Positions 9,418-19,051 of a DNA stretch of 64,000 nucleotides are shown piece by piece (positions within the stretch are counted from its first letter, which is position 1; each line of letters begins with the position of its first letter). The position numbers and the translations under genes are program-made. The DNA comes from Methylomonas sp. (lineage in GTDB: Bacteria; Pseudomonadota; Gammaproteobacteria; Methylococcales; Methylomonadaceae), in assembly GCA_002928965.1 (NCBI GenBank), contig PERU01000011.1, positions 1 to 64,000 on the forward strand, read 5' to 3'. The notes beneath the pieces were generated by a model that made no database searches, had not been told where the DNA came from, and saw only the letters and a program-made list of their open reading frames with translations.

Positions 9418-9999
9418 ATGGATAATAAAATAATTTTACTGGGTTCATTGTTACTTGCCTCCAGCACGGTATTGGCTGAGTCATCATTATTGGAAGCTAC
9501 CGGGAAACAACTGATCAAAGATAAAGCCACTCAGCTTGCTCCCAATGCGGTGAAGCAATTGGACGCGGCAAGTCAGGCACTTGATACGGCCAAATCCTTG
9601 AAAGCAGTAACGCCGGCAGCAACCGTAGCTCCCAGTGCTGACTTAGCGGCCAAACCGGCTGAACCAACAATTGCAACAGCCCCGGAAACCTCACCGGCTA
9701 CGCCAACCGTTCCGGTATCGACTGAAACAGTGACACCTCCTGCTCCTCCAACTGCAGAAGCATCATCAGCAACACCACCGGAGACTGCAATTTCCAATAC
9801 TAAAGACGCTGCTGTGCAAACAATTGAAAACCAAGCAACTACGGCAACGCCCGCTGCAGCAACTCAAGCAGTCGATGCCGCCAATGCTGGCAAAGCCGCT
9901 GTTGAGCCGCTACCAACGACACCTGGTGCGACAATGGATGCAATCAAAACCAAAGCCAGCCAAAAAGCCACTCAAAAGGCACTTGATTTACTGAAATAA
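9418..9999 (+). CDS. Ala/Pro/Thr-rich secreted protein of unknown function
   Basis: 193 residues with a clear signal peptide (MDNKIILLGSLLLASSTVLA, cleavage before ESSLL). The mature protein is low complexity. A short helical part (about 21-60) is followed by a long Ala/Pro/Thr linker (about 65-150) and a Lys/Ala tail ending KALDLLK. Such a chain is probably extended in the periplasm. I do not recognise a family. GAGG upstream of the ATG is well placed. A strong terminator follows 10 nt after the stop, so the gene is transcribed as a unit of its own or with the phosphohexomutase gene. Confidence 0.75.
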   Translation: MDNKIILLGSLLLASSTVLAESSLLEATGKQLIKDKATQLAPNAVKQLDAASQALDTAKSLKAVTPAATVAPSADLAAKPAEPTIATAPETSPATPTVPVSTETVTPPAPPTAEASSATPPETAISNTKDAAVQTIENQATTATPAAATQAVDAANAGKAAVEPLPTTPGATMDAIKTKASQKATQKALDLLK

Positions 10000-10007
10000 C
10001 AAACCCA

Positions 10008-10035
10008 CAAAAAAGGCCGGTTGAACCGGCCTTTT
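10008..10035. terminator. Intrinsic terminator after the Ala/Pro/Thr-rich protein gene
   Basis: The inverted repeat AAGGCCGG / CCGGCCTT with a five-base loop is flanked by A-runs on the left and T-runs on the right (TTTTCTTTT). It can therefore stop transcription in both directions. Confidence 0.9.
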
Positions 10036-10196
10036 CTTTTGCATAGTGCGTTAGGATTTCACCAAAATAACCTTTCCCCTTTTCCAAGAGGGGAGAGAAA
10101 ATCATGTCACGTTACGCTGAAAGTCATCGTGAGGGCTGATATCAAGCTTTCACGATCGTTAGATTCAAAATTTCGGGACGTTATTTGGACACAAAC

Positions 10197-11321
10197 CTAA
10201 TTGATCAATCTTGCAAAGCTGTCGTGATCTTCAACCGCTGCTGTAGCTCTTTTTATCAATTCAAGATTGGCATCCTTCTGCATCATATCGCCAATAGCCA
10301 GCGTCACTAACATGGCTTCAAACGGATAAGTCAGGTGCATTTGGTAGCGGTTAAATATTCTGTCTTCGTTCAGTTCCGGCACACCCGCCATGGCCAACTG
10401 ATTGACATATTGGCTTAGTAATGTTTTCTCATGCTTGCGTCTTAATTCTGGCTCCAGCGCCGTAGCCAGAAAGTACGCTACATCGCCAACACCTTCACCC
10501 ATTCGTACCAATTGCCAATCCAAAAAGCCAGGTTCCTTACCCTCCCAAAAAAGATTGCCTGGATGACAGTCGTAATGCACCAGCGTTCTAGATTCGCTAT
10601 TCAAAAGATGCTTGTATCGACGGCGATTGGCCGCATACGTCAAAGCAGGCTGACTGAGCATAGTTGAAACCAATCCACCTGCAAGACGCAAACCCTGCCG
10701 CATCAAAGGATAAGCCATCATCGTACCCATGGCGTTTTCGATTTGATAGGACATTCCATTCAACCAGCGATAGGTTTGCAATAAATTCGGCTTATTCCAG
10801 TAATGTCCATGTAACTTTGCCAACTGGCGAATCACCTGACCGGCCTGATCGACAGATAAGGCATCTGAAACCAGTCCGGGTCGAAAATTATTTTCGGTCA
10901 AATCGCTCATCACCAGAGTGGATCCCTGGCACAACAAGCTTTCCGCCGCCAGAATTCGTGGCAATTTAAGTGGCACGTGCGCAGACAACGACCGATAAAA
11001 CTTGATTTCTTTATGCAAAAAACGCGGTAATGCAGTAATCAATCTTGGTTTGATGGCAAGTGACGGGGTTTTGACAAACCATTGAGACGGCACCGCTTCA
11101 ACGGCATCGTGGCAGACATCCACCCGCAACCTGGTTGAGGTACCTATATCGACAGAGCGGACATTAACGTCAAATACCCTGGCATCTGCTGCATAGTGCT
11201 GCACAATACGTTGCGCCCACTGTATAGATAATTCATTGGGACGATGAATAAGAATATGTTTGTTTGAAATTTTCACAGAAACATTACGCACGACTATTGG
11301 TATAAAAACAACACGATCCAC
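10197..11321 (-). CDS. APH-fold phosphotransferase family protein (aminoglycoside/choline kinase-like)
   Basis: 374 residues with a kinase fold of the APH/ecdysteroid-kinase type. The catalytic loop is HYDCHPGNLFW (HxDxxxxN) and the metal-binding aspartate lies in GFLDWQLV, both in the C-terminal half. The N-lobe lysine is probably in WFVKTPS, and TLVMSDL resembles the hinge. The family phosphorylates small alcohols such as choline, ecdysteroid-like or sugar compounds; the substrate is unknown. Start ATG 11321 is used. A GTG at 11276, just before KISNKH, would remove 15 unusual residues and is possible. It stands alone, flanked by non-coding stretches. Confidence 0.8.
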   Translation of the reverse strand: MDRVVFIPIVVRNVSVKISNKHILIHRPNELSIQWAQRIVQHYAADARVFDVNVRSVDIGTSTRLRVDVCHDAVEAVPSQWFVKTPSLAIKPRLITALPRFLHKEIKFYRSLSAHVPLKLPRILAAESLLCQGSTLVMSDLTENNFRPGLVSDALSVDQAGQVIRQLAKLHGHYWNKPNLLQTYRWLNGMSYQIENAMGTMMAYPLMRQGLRLAGGLVSTMLSQPALTYAANRRRYKHLLNSESRTLVHYDCHPGNLFWEGKEPGFLDWQLVRMGEGVGDVAYFLATALEPELRRKHEKTLLSQYVNQLAMAGVPELNEDRIFNRYQMHLTYPFEAMLVTLAIGDMMQKDANLELIKRATAAVEDHDSFARLIN

Positions 11322-11576
11322 TTAGATTTGCTACTGCCCTAACACGTTATTTCCTGATTAGCGAAATGCTTCAGCTAAATCCAAAAAAGTCCGTCATGTT
11401 CGCGGAGCCTGCTTCAGGCATGAAAGGTTATGAGACGCATCCAGCGCCATGGATGGCAAATTTCGAGCTATCCAAAAACAAGTCTCAATTTCGGCAGTCC
11501 ACTGATACCCCAGAGGCCATGCCAAAATGACGATTTACGGAACGTGCCTTAAGAATTAGTTGAAATAGCTTACTAC

Positions 11577-12446
11577 TCAAGCGGTATTTTGCAAATTATT
11601 GCTCACCATTAACCAGCACAGCATAGCTGCAGTCAACCAAACACTGACCAATGGCCCGACCACGCCGTCATAACTACTGACCAAGTACAAATACTCTGAG
11701 TGTGGATTGACATTACAAAAGTCTTTACTGACTTTAATGAGCCAAACCCAGCCGGAATGACAGCCTATACAAAACCCTAAACTATTCGGCAAGCGACTTC
11801 TCAGTAGCGCTAAAAACACGCCCACGACGAACAAACCGCTAAAATCCGTAACAATTTCCGGATTAAGCCAATTGGCAAAGGCTTCCGCCATTAATTCAAA
11901 ACCACTGCCCAGGTTTTGTTGATCGAACGGAATAAGGGTTTTACTCTTCAAAAAATGCAGAGCGGCATAAAAAAACGCACTAATGCCAATAGCCAATATC
12001 AGCGGCAATTGTCGACGCAGATAACCCAGTAGCAAACCACGGAACAGTAACTCTTCACCAATACCGATCAGCATGGCCAAGCATAGTCCAATCCCTGTTT
12101 TTTGCAGAATTTTAGCCCAAGTCCATGTCCTACTTTGATCCCAGATATGCACATCCAATGTATACAACACCACTAGCACGGGCGATAAGGTCAGTAAACC
12201 CAGCAACAAACCCAAACCGATCTGCAGAAAAAACGGTTTAGGTCTAGAGAAACCAATATCCTGCCAAGATAATTTTAGGATTTTACGGAATGGGAATACG
12301 CTGATCAGCAGCAGGCCCAAGGTAACCTTACTGACGAGTTTAGCCAGTGGCAATACATCGCCAGCCAGCTGCAGAAACCCAAAGCTCAATACACTTGCCA
12401 AAGCGGCCAACAAAACCAATACGCCCAAAGGCGCCCAAAGCGCCAT
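11577..12446 (-). CDS. CPBP family intramembrane glutamic endopeptidase
   Basis: An integral membrane protein with about eight hydrophobic segments across 289 residues. The CPBP/CAAX-protease motif EELLFRG sits in the middle, followed by AALHFLKS with the second conserved histidine. These residues form the glutamate/histidine active site of Rce1-like proteases. The physiological substrate is unknown. ATG 12446 is chosen because GAGG lies about 9 nt upstream and it clears the rsmE stop by 11 nt; a longer frame up to 12575 would overlap rsmE with sequence unlike this family. It is third in the operon bioA-rsmE-CPBP. Confidence 0.85.
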   Translation of the reverse strand: MALWAPLGVLVLLAALASVLSFGFLQLAGDVLPLAKLVSKVTLGLLLISVFPFRKILKLSWQDIGFSRPKPFFLQIGLGLLLGLLTLSPVLVVLYTLDVHIWDQSRTWTWAKILQKTGIGLCLAMLIGIGEELLFRGLLLGYLRRQLPLILAIGISAFFYAALHFLKSKTLIPFDQQNLGSGFELMAEAFANWLNPEIVTDFSGLFVVGVFLALLRSRLPNSLGFCIGCHSGWVWLIKVSKDFCNVNPHSEYLYLVSSYDGVVGPLVSVWLTAAMLCWLMVSNNLQNTA

Positions 12447-12457
12447 AACAAATAACC

Positions 12458-13186
12458 TCAACGAAAATCCCCCCAAAGGGTTTGTACCGCCGTTAAAGCC
12501 GATAGCACTGCCGTTTCTGTGCGTAATATCCGGGCACCCATTCTGACCGGGACAAACCCGGCAAGCTGGGCACACTGTCTTTCTTGTTCGCTAAAGCCGC
12601 CTTCCGGCCCGGATAACAGGGTTACCCGCTGATTATCCGGCTGTAAATCCGCCAGAGAACATTCGGCATACGGGTCGAGGAAAACACGCAAACCTTGCTG
12701 CAGAGGAACCCAATCCGTTAATTCAGCAATGTCAGCCATCTCAGTCAAGCGGGTACGGCCGGATTGCTCCGCAGCATGTTGCGCAATATGCTGCCAGTGA
12801 TGCAGACGCTGCTGTTTTTTGTCGTGGTTGAGTTTGGTGACGCAGCGCTCAGTCAATAGCGGTGTCAATTGGTTGACACCCAATTCCACTGCTTTTTGCA
12901 CCGCCCAATCCATGCGATCACCCCGCGATATACCCATCCCCAGAGTCACCCATAAAGTCGACTCCACATCTCGCGGAGAAAAGCTATCGATTTCAACCCG
13001 CACCTGTTTCCGGCTGACTTCGCTAAAACGCCCCAAATACTCGCCACCCTGACCATTGAACAGCATGATGCTTTGATCCTGTTTCAAACGTAACACGCTG
13101 CGCACGTAATGTGCGGCATCATCATCCAGCTCTAGGCGCCCTCCCACATTCAAAGACGTGCTGACATATAAACGCGCAACCCGCAT
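12458..13186 (-). CDS. rsmE: 16S rRNA (uracil1498-N3)-methyltransferase
   Basis: SPOUT-class SAM-dependent methyltransferase that modifies U1498 of 16S rRNA. It begins MRVARLYV and has the N-terminal PUA-like part (HYVRSVLRLKQDQ). The C-terminal knot carries the family motifs LLSGPEGGFSEQE and LGARILRTETA-like MGARILRTETAVLSAL. Its 242 residues match the family length. The ATG at 13186 shares its A with the stop codon of bioA (TGATG), which indicates coupled translation. A longer frame from 13219 would only overlap bioA and is not needed. Confidence 0.95.
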   Translation of the reverse strand: MRVARLYVSTSLNVGGRLELDDDAAHYVRSVLRLKQDQSIMLFNGQGGEYLGRFSEVSRKQVRVEIDSFSPRDVESTLWVTLGMGISRGDRMDWAVQKAVELGVNQLTPLLTERCVTKLNHDKKQQRLHHWQHIAQHAAEQSGRTRLTEMADIAELTDWVPLQQGLRVFLDPYAECSLADLQPDNQRVTLLSGPEGGFSEQERQCAQLAGFVPVRMGARILRTETAVLSALTAVQTLWGDFR

Positions 13187-14541
13187 CAGTCTTGGGTCGC
13201 CAGTTGCAGACCTTGCCACGCCACATCTGCCATCAATGCTATCTCCTGCTCGTTAATTACATAAGGGGGCATAAAATAAATGACATTACCTAACGGACGC
13301 AAGAGCACACCTTGGGACAGCGCGTATTGATAAACGCGTAACCCACGGCGTTGCTGCCAGGAATAGGGTTCGCGGGTGTGTTTGTTTTTGATCATTTCGA
13401 TTGCCAGAATCATACCGGTGCGACGCACTTCTGCCACGTGGGGATGTTCTTTAAAACGCTCGGTCACCTTATCCATCGCAGCCGCCAGTCGCCGATTGTT
13501 ACCTAACACATCCTGAGTTTGAAACAAACCAATGGTCGCCAACGCAGCCCGACAACCCAGCGCATTGCCAGTGTAACTATGCGAGTGTAAAAACGCTGTC
13601 AGCTTTTGGTAATCATCATAAAAGGCCTGATAAACATTGTTGCCGGTTAAAACCGCTGACAGCGGCAAATAACCGCCGGTCAGGCCTTTGGACAAGCAGA
13701 TGAAATCAGGGCTGATGTTGGCTTGTTCACACGCAAACAGCGTACCGGTTCGCCCAAAACCGACGGCAACCTCATCTGCTATCAAATGCACGTGATATTT
13801 ATTGCAAGCCTCGCGCAGCAGCTTTAAATAGATCGGATGGTACATGCGCATATTGCCGGCACATTGCACTAGTGGTTCTAAAATCACCGCACAAACTGAT
13901 TCGGCATGTTGCGCCAAAGCCCGCTCCATATCGACAAAACGCCTAACAGAATAATCCTCCCATGTTTCGCCATTCTCCCGATAATAACAATCCGGGCCGG
14001 GCACAGTGATCACATCCATCAACAATGGCCCGTAAGTTTCCTTGTAGAGCGCGACGTTGCCCACTGCGAGCGCCCCTAAGGTCTCGCCGTGATAACTGTT
14101 TTCCAGGGTAATGAACTTTGTCTTTTGAGTTTGACCAAGATTACGCCAATAGTGGAAGCTCATCTTCAATGCAATCTCAATAGCCGACGAGCCATTGTCG
14201 GCATAAAAGCATTTATCCAAGCCTGACGGGGTGATCTCGACCAGCTTTTCGGCCAGTTCCAAAGCCGCCTGATGGGTAAAACCACCCAGAATGACATGCT
14301 CCAATGTATCAAGCTGCTGCTTCAAGGCCTGATTGATGACAGGGTTGGCGTGACCGAACAGATTAACCCACCAGGAACTGATGCCATCCAGATAACGATT
14401 GCCGTCAAAATCCTCTAGCCAAACCCCTTGGCCGGATTTGATGGGAATCAACGGAACCTGCTCGTGGTCTTTCATTTGACTACAGGGATGCCAGAGCACG
14501 TCAAGATCGCGCTGGATTAGCGATTGATTATTAGATTGCAT
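13186..14541 (-). CDS. bioA: Adenosylmethionine-8-amino-7-oxononanoate aminotransferase
   Basis: PLP-dependent class III aminotransferase that makes 7,8-diaminopelargonate from KAPA with SAM as amino donor, the antepenultimate step of biotin synthesis. Diagnostic stretches are LWHPCSQMKDH at the N-terminus, SSWWVNLFGHA, DNGSSAIEIALKM, HLIADEVAVGFGRTG and the PLP lysine in ICLSKGLTGGYLPLS. The length, 451 residues, is normal. It is the first gene of an operon with rsmE and the CPBP protease. The other bio genes are not in the window. Confidence 0.96.
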   Translation of the reverse strand: MQSNNQSLIQRDLDVLWHPCSQMKDHEQVPLIPIKSGQGVWLEDFDGNRYLDGISSWWVNLFGHANPVINQALKQQLDTLEHVILGGFTHQAALELAEKLVEITPSGLDKCFYADNGSSAIEIALKMSFHYWRNLGQTQKTKFITLENSYHGETLGALAVGNVALYKETYGPLLMDVITVPGPDCYYRENGETWEDYSVRRFVDMERALAQHAESVCAVILEPLVQCAGNMRMYHPIYLKLLREACNKYHVHLIADEVAVGFGRTGTLFACEQANISPDFICLSKGLTGGYLPLSAVLTGNNVYQAFYDDYQKLTAFLHSHSYTGNALGCRAALATIGLFQTQDVLGNNRRLAAAMDKVTERFKEHPHVAEVRRTGMILAIEMIKNKHTREPYSWQQRRGLRVYQYALSQGVLLRPLGNVIYFMPPYVINEQEIALMADVAWQGLQLATQD

Positions 14542-14884
14542 TGAAAAAAGTAATTAAGCCTGTTTGCAAAGTTCGTTCTAAATTCCATTATTTCACCTTA
14601 TCAATAACACTTCCATGCTCAAATTGATCATAAATTTGGTGCAGTGATCTATTTCAGATAGTGATGCGATCAGATTACAAAGATTTGAGCAGTCTGTTCG
14701 AAAACTACCTAACGAGAGTCAATACAGCGGCAGTTTTCATCCTCTCGTGCCTGTATACACAGTCAAAATTTTGCCACGCCGCAGGCAGATTACAAATAAA
14801 CAATTAAAAAACATATAGTTATAAAAATGGCACGGAATTGGCTTTAATGATTTGTGACACGATTTCAACTTTCAGGAGACCGCC
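14542..14884. other. Divergent regulatory region between bioA and flagellin gene 1
   Basis: 343 bases without a gene, AT-rich, serving bioA on the left and the first flagellin on the right. The sigma-54 site at 14828-14843 is the only element I can support. About 180 nt of AT-rich DNA upstream of it could hold enhancer sites for an FlrC/FleQ-type activator, but no consensus was recognisable. Confidence 0.6.
14828..14843 (+). promoter_or_regulatory. Sigma-54 promoter of flagellin gene 1
   Basis: TGGCACGGAATTGGCT matches the sigma-54 consensus TGGCAYGNNNNTTGCW in every fixed position but one, with exact -24 GG to -12 GC spacing. It ends 41 nt before the flagellin ATG. This places the gene under RpoN and an enhancer-binding protein. 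Confidence 0.85.
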
Positions 14885-15727
14885 ATGACCGGCATGATAA
14901 TTAACACCAATATTCCGTCACTCAATAGCCAACGGGTTCTTGATAGAACTAACAATGACTTAAAAACCTCTATGGAACGTTTATCTTCCGGTTTAAGAGT
15001 CAATAGCGCCAAGGATGATGCTGCAGGATTAGCAATCAGTAATAGAATGACCTCTCAAATCCGCGGCATGACAGTTGCCATAAGAAATGCCAGTGACGGC
15101 ATATCGTTAGCACAAACTGCCGAAGCCGCTATGGGCATCTTGACTGAAACCATGCAGCGCATGCGTGACTTGGCGGTCCAATCGGCTAATGATGGTGCCG
15201 TAACAGGCCAGGATCGGGAAAAACTGCAAGCCGAGTTTAAACAACTCAATGATGAACTAACCCGGATCATCACCAGTAGTGAGTTTAATGGTAAAAAAAT
15301 CATTAATGGCAGTCTGGCGGGTGGAGTATTCTTCCAAGTGGGTGCCAACACCTCAGCAGACAACCGTATTTCTATTGATGTCTCTGACTTAGCGCTTACA
15401 ATTACCGATGTGACACTAGCAAGTATTGGTTCTGGTGCGACAGATATCGGTGCGCGTCTTGCCATTGATGCCATTGATAACGCCATTAAGGCGATTGATA
15501 CCTCGCGAGCAAAATTAGGTGCTGTTCAGAATCGCTTTACTACCACTATTTCCAATTTGCAGTCTTCAATTGAAAATCAATCCTCAGCACGTTCACGTAT
15601 CACTGACACCGATTTTGCTAGGGAAACAGCTAATCTAAGCCGTAATCAAATTCTGCAACAAGCTGGTACCGCCATGCTGGCCCAAGCCAATCAATCAACA
15701 CAATCGGTACTACAGCTACTACAGTAA
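14885..15727 (+). CDS. fliC: Flagellin (short form, sigma-54 controlled)
   Basis: Filament subunit secreted by the flagellar type III system. The N-terminal D0/D1 helices (IINTNIPSLNSQRVL, RLSSGLRVNSAKDDAAGLAI) and the C-terminal helices (RNQILQQAGTAMLAQANQ) are conserved. The central part is only about 60 residues, so at 280 residues it lacks the surface D2/D3 domains of enteric flagellins. AGGAG at 14874-14878 is six bases before ATG 14885. Serines and threonines around 165-205 (SDLALTITDVTLASIGSG) are candidate glycan sites, given the Maf and pse genes nearby. It is paralogous to the flagellin at 20954-21793. The maf gene follows 93 nt downstream without an obvious terminator. Confidence 0.95.
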   Translation: MTGMIINTNIPSLNSQRVLDRTNNDLKTSMERLSSGLRVNSAKDDAAGLAISNRMTSQIRGMTVAIRNASDGISLAQTAEAAMGILTETMQRMRDLAVQSANDGAVTGQDREKLQAEFKQLNDELTRIITSSEFNGKKIINGSLAGGVFFQVGANTSADNRISIDVSDLALTITDVTLASIGSGATDIGARLAIDAIDNAIKAIDTSRAKLGAVQNRFTTTISNLQSSIENQSSARSRITDTDFARETANLSRNQILQQAGTAMLAQANQSTQSVLQLLQ

Positions 15728-15820
15728 TAAATTTTAAGATAAACCCAATCAGATTTAGATATTGTCATACTTATGGGCCAACCAATAAGCGTATCTATTG
15801 ATTAAACACCAAGGATCATA

Positions 15821-18349
15821 ATGACCGCTGACTTATTTGCAAACACCGCTACATCTTGGGCATTGAAAACCAATGCCTTTGGTGACCGATACCTATACAA
15901 CATTAATCGAGGCAGTTTTGATAAAATCAGCGCACAGGCAATATTCGAAAATGCTTTTGGGAAATCCATTTTTCAAGAAGACACTCTATATATCATCATT
16001 GGCAGTGACTCGGGCTTATTAATAAAATATGTTGAAACAAAAGGCATACCATCAGGTTCAAGATACATATTTGTAGAACCCGAAGAAACTTTATGTCAAT
16101 TACAGAAACTGGAGCTAATCACAGACCTACCACCTCAAATAATTTGCGACACGCCTTCTCATTGGGAAGAACATGCAAAAACATTTAAAATCAATGAATA
16201 CTCCTACATTAACAGCATAAAGTTATTAAATGGCATTTGTGCTCAAAACGCTGTTATTGATGAATATACTGAATTAACCTGGATAATTACTGAGTCAATA
16301 AGAAAAATTCATCAGATTCACAATACCTCTTTGGGTTCAGAGCCCTTCATTGTTCGACAGATAGAAAACATTGCTGAAAATATATTACCAGCATCATTAT
16401 TATCAGATTTCTACAAGGGTAAAACCGTAATAATTCTTGCTGGCGGCCCATCATTAACATCGATACTACCTTGGCTGATAGAAAATAAAAATAAATTGGT
16501 TATTTTTTCAGTCTCAAGAATTTCACGTCAACTTGTTAATGCAGGCATTGAACCTGACTTTCTATTTTCTGTAGACCCTCAAAATGAAAACATAGACGTC
16601 AGCAAAGAAATGTTTTTATTCGGCAATAAAACAATCTTTATAAATTCCTATCATGTTCAGCCAGAATTACTTAATCAATGGCACGGCCAGAGTCTTTATC
16701 TTGGCACACGCATACCATGGCAATCAGAATTTAATATAAAAAACCACCAAGGTGCAGGACCTACGGTAACCAACTCTGCATTATCTACTGCGCACCTACT
16801 TGGCTTTCAACGCATTCTATTGGCAGGTTTTGATTTATGCTTCACCAAGGAAGGCATTAGTCATGCAATGGGTAGTGATGAACAATTAGCAGGCCCAAGA
16901 TACGATCCAACGCTTATTAATATCGAAACCTATAACGGTGAATATAGACCCACCAGCCACGGTTACTATACTGCTCTATTGACACTTGAAAATCAGGCAA
17001 AATTAATCACAACAGCCGGCTGTGAACTTATTAATCTATCTCCGACCGCTGCAAAAGTTGAAAACATTAAATTTATTCCTACGCATGAAATAATTTTAGA
17101 TAATACCAGTGAAAAAACAGATCCTACTGAAATTCTGCCAAAATTAACCAGCAAGTCATTAAATAGTCACTACAGGGCAGCTATCTGTGAACTTCAAAAG
17201 GCCGCTTTTCATATGGAAGCCATAATAAAGCTTTCAAACAAAGCCATAACGATTAATGACAGAATGTATAATTCCAATGGTTTAATTGAAAATCATTCAG
17301 AAAAACGTCAGTTGGATGCAATTGAGCGAACAATTGAAAAGAAACATAAAAAATACAGCAAATTAGTAAAACGATTTGGCATCCGACATTTTATAAAAAT
17401 CAATTCCCCTCATGACTCAAGTGACTGGACATCTGAAAAGGCCAAAAATCTAGGCGATATTTATTACAAAGCTTATCATCATGGCGCTCAAAAGCTTCTG
17501 TCCCTGATAAAAGAATCTATTAATAGAATTAATAGTCGACAAGAAGAACTCAAATCAGAGCCGGATTTTGACCTGTTAATCAATCAATGGCAGATTGATA
17601 AAAGTTATCGTCGTGCTGAATTATGGTTGCAGAAAAACCCGCTATCAAATCCGCCAGAAACTGTTTTATTAGAATTAAAATCCATACAAAACCAATTCAA
17701 AACTGCTTTCAGCAATAAAAATACGACATTTAAAGCTAATGTTGAAAAGACATCGACATTAGCAATGCTTAAAAGCAAAATGAAACTGCTGTTTCGTTAT
17801 CAAAAAAAAGCAGATTTGGTGCACTTGAAAGCCGGATTCATCAATGACAGCAAGCATAGCAATAAAGAACCCTATTTATTACTTATTGACGGTTATATTG
17901 CAGAACTTTCAAATGACTCTGAAACAGCTCTCAATTGCTACAACAACATTATAAACCAGGAACAATCGCCACTATTGGAGGAAGCCTTACTCCGAATTGC
18001 ATCAATAAGTCTCTCACAGGAAAACTCGGAAAGTGCCTTGCTGGCACTGGATTGCCTGACGCAATTATCACCACTTTATCTGCCTTATCAGGCTGAGCTG
18101 GCAAGGATTGTCGGAAATATTATGCTGGCTATAGATAGTTACAATGCATATATCGAGTTTTTTCCTCAAGATACTTTAAGCCAGTTAAAACTAGCGGCAC
18201 TCTATATGGAAATAAAGGTTTATGCAGCGGCAGAAATGATGCTTGAACATATATTGCAAACATCACCTGAAATGGAAGCAGCACTCAGTTTAAAAACCCA
18301 GCTAAACAACAAAAATATACCTCTCAATCAGTTTGATAGGCCTTTATAG
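15821..18349 (+). CDS. maf: Maf-type flagellin glycosyltransferase (DUF115) with C-terminal TPR-like tail
   Basis: Motility-associated factor family: cytoplasmic enzymes that transfer nonulosonic acids (pseudaminic or legionaminic) from the CMP-sugar to Ser/Thr of flagellin before export. The 842 residues contain the MptE/DUF115 core at about 200-430, with VIILAGGPSLTSILPWL, IEPDFLFSVDPQ, GAGPTVTNSALSTAHLLGF and LAGFDLCF. A long helical region follows, then TPR-like repeats from about 685 to the end. The ATG at 15821 has AAGGA six bases upstream. Base composition is visibly more AT-rich than flanking housekeeping genes, which suggests separate acquisition. The 3' end overlaps convergent fliT by 26 nt. 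Flagellin upstream and the pse operon nearby make the assignment strong. Confidence 0.9.
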   Translation: MTADLFANTATSWALKTNAFGDRYLYNINRGSFDKISAQAIFENAFGKSIFQEDTLYIIIGSDSGLLIKYVETKGIPSGSRYIFVEPEETLCQLQKLELITDLPPQIICDTPSHWEEHAKTFKINEYSYINSIKLLNGICAQNAVIDEYTELTWIITESIRKIHQIHNTSLGSEPFIVRQIENIAENILPASLLSDFYKGKTVIILAGGPSLTSILPWLIENKNKLVIFSVSRISRQLVNAGIEPDFLFSVDPQNENIDVSKEMFLFGNKTIFINSYHVQPELLNQWHGQSLYLGTRIPWQSEFNIKNHQGAGPTVTNSALSTAHLLGFQRILLAGFDLCFTKEGISHAMGSDEQLAGPRYDPTLINIETYNGEYRPTSHGYYTALLTLENQAKLITTAGCELINLSPTAAKVENIKFIPTHEIILDNTSEKTDPTEILPKLTSKSLNSHYRAAICELQKAAFHMEAIIKLSNKAITINDRMYNSNGLIENHSEKRQLDAIERTIEKKHKKYSKLVKRFGIRHFIKINSPHDSSDWTSEKAKNLGDIYYKAYHHGAQKLLSLIKESINRINSRQEELKSEPDFDLLINQWQIDKSYRRAELWLQKNPLSNPPETVLLELKSIQNQFKTAFSNKNTTFKANVEKTSTLAMLKSKMKLLFRYQKKADLVHLKAGFINDSKHSNKEPYLLLIDGYIAELSNDSETALNCYNNIINQEQSPLLEEALLRIASISLSQENSESALLALDCLTQLSPLYLPYQAELARIVGNIMLAIDSYNAYIEFFPQDTLSQLKLAALYMEIKVYAAAEMMLEHILQTSPEMEAALSLKTQLNNKNIPLNQFDRPL

Positions 18350-18632
18350 CTTTTCGATCATGTAACAATGACAGTGCCTCTCTATGCAAAGCCTGTTTAC
18401 GCTCACTGACAGAGTTTACAAAATGCTTATCTGCATCTTGAATCAGAACCATCATATTGATAAATTTAATTTTTTCACCGCTTTGCAGCGGTAATGCGCA
18501 TAATTGTTCTAGCGTTTCCTGCCTTTCAACCAATAGCCGATTCAACCCATCCCAATCATCTGTCTCAATAGCATAAACAATCTCTCCCTGTAAACTTTCG
18601 AGACGCAATATCAAATCATCGAAAAGGCTCAT
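18324..18632 (-). CDS. fliT: FliT-like flagellar export chaperone
   Basis: A 102-residue helical protein in the usual FliT position, directly after fliS. FliT chaperones the filament cap FliD and, in enterics, restrains the flagellar master regulator. Similarity in this family is low, so the call rests mainly on order (fliD-fliS-fliT), size and helical content with the pattern ESLQGEIVYAIETDDWDGL. The stop lies 26 nt inside the end of the convergent maf gene. Confidence 0.75.
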   Translation of the reverse strand: MSLFDDLILRLESLQGEIVYAIETDDWDGLNRLLVERQETLEQLCALPLQSGEKIKFINMMVLIQDADKHFVNSVSERKQALHREALSLLHDRKAIKAYQTD

Positions 18633-18640
18633 CGGTAACT

Positions 18641-19039
18641 CTATTGAAATGTTTCAGGTATTGCATCCCAAGCTTCTTTAACCTCCCTAATCAGCGATTG
18701 GACTTCGTCGAGAATTTCAACATTGTTTTCCGCAGTAGCCTGAAATAATCGTGCGTTGATATATTCATACAAACTAATTAGGTTAGCCGCAATTTCGCCG
18801 CCCTTTTCAAGATCAACCCCTTCCATCAACCCCCCCAATATGGCAACTGCTTTGGACATCTGGATGCTTTTTTCCTCGAAATCGCCACGATCAATAGCGC
18901 CTTTGGCAGCATTGATGCGCATCAAAAAACCACTCATCAACATTTGGATTAACTTATGCGGTGAAGCATCTTCCAACATCGCATCAACGTTGACGGCCGA
19001 ATATCTATTTACATGATTTCTATAAGCCATTGGAGACAT
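18641..19039 (-). CDS. fliS: Flagellin-specific export chaperone FliS
   Basis: Binds the C-terminal helices of flagellin in the cytosol and keeps it unfolded for export. The 132-residue sequence has the family signature: YRNHVNRYSAVNVDAM at the N-terminus, SPHKLIQMLMSGFLMRI, and the helix LEKGGEIAANLISLYEYI. It follows fliD with a 12-nt gap and precedes fliT with 8 nt. ATG 19039 or the in-frame ATG at 19030 may be the start. Confidence 0.94.
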   Translation of the reverse strand: MSPMAYRNHVNRYSAVNVDAMLEDASPHKLIQMLMSGFLMRINAAKGAIDRGDFEEKSIQMSKAVAILGGLMEGVDLEKGGEIAANLISLYEYINARLFQATAENNVEILDEVQSLIREVKEAWDAIPETFQ

Positions 19040-19051
19040 TTGTAGACTCGC

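Noticed and set aside
9573..9797. Minus-strand frame rich in Gly, Val and Ala
   Set aside because: It is the complement of the Ala/Pro/Thr low-complexity region, which produces long open frames by composition.
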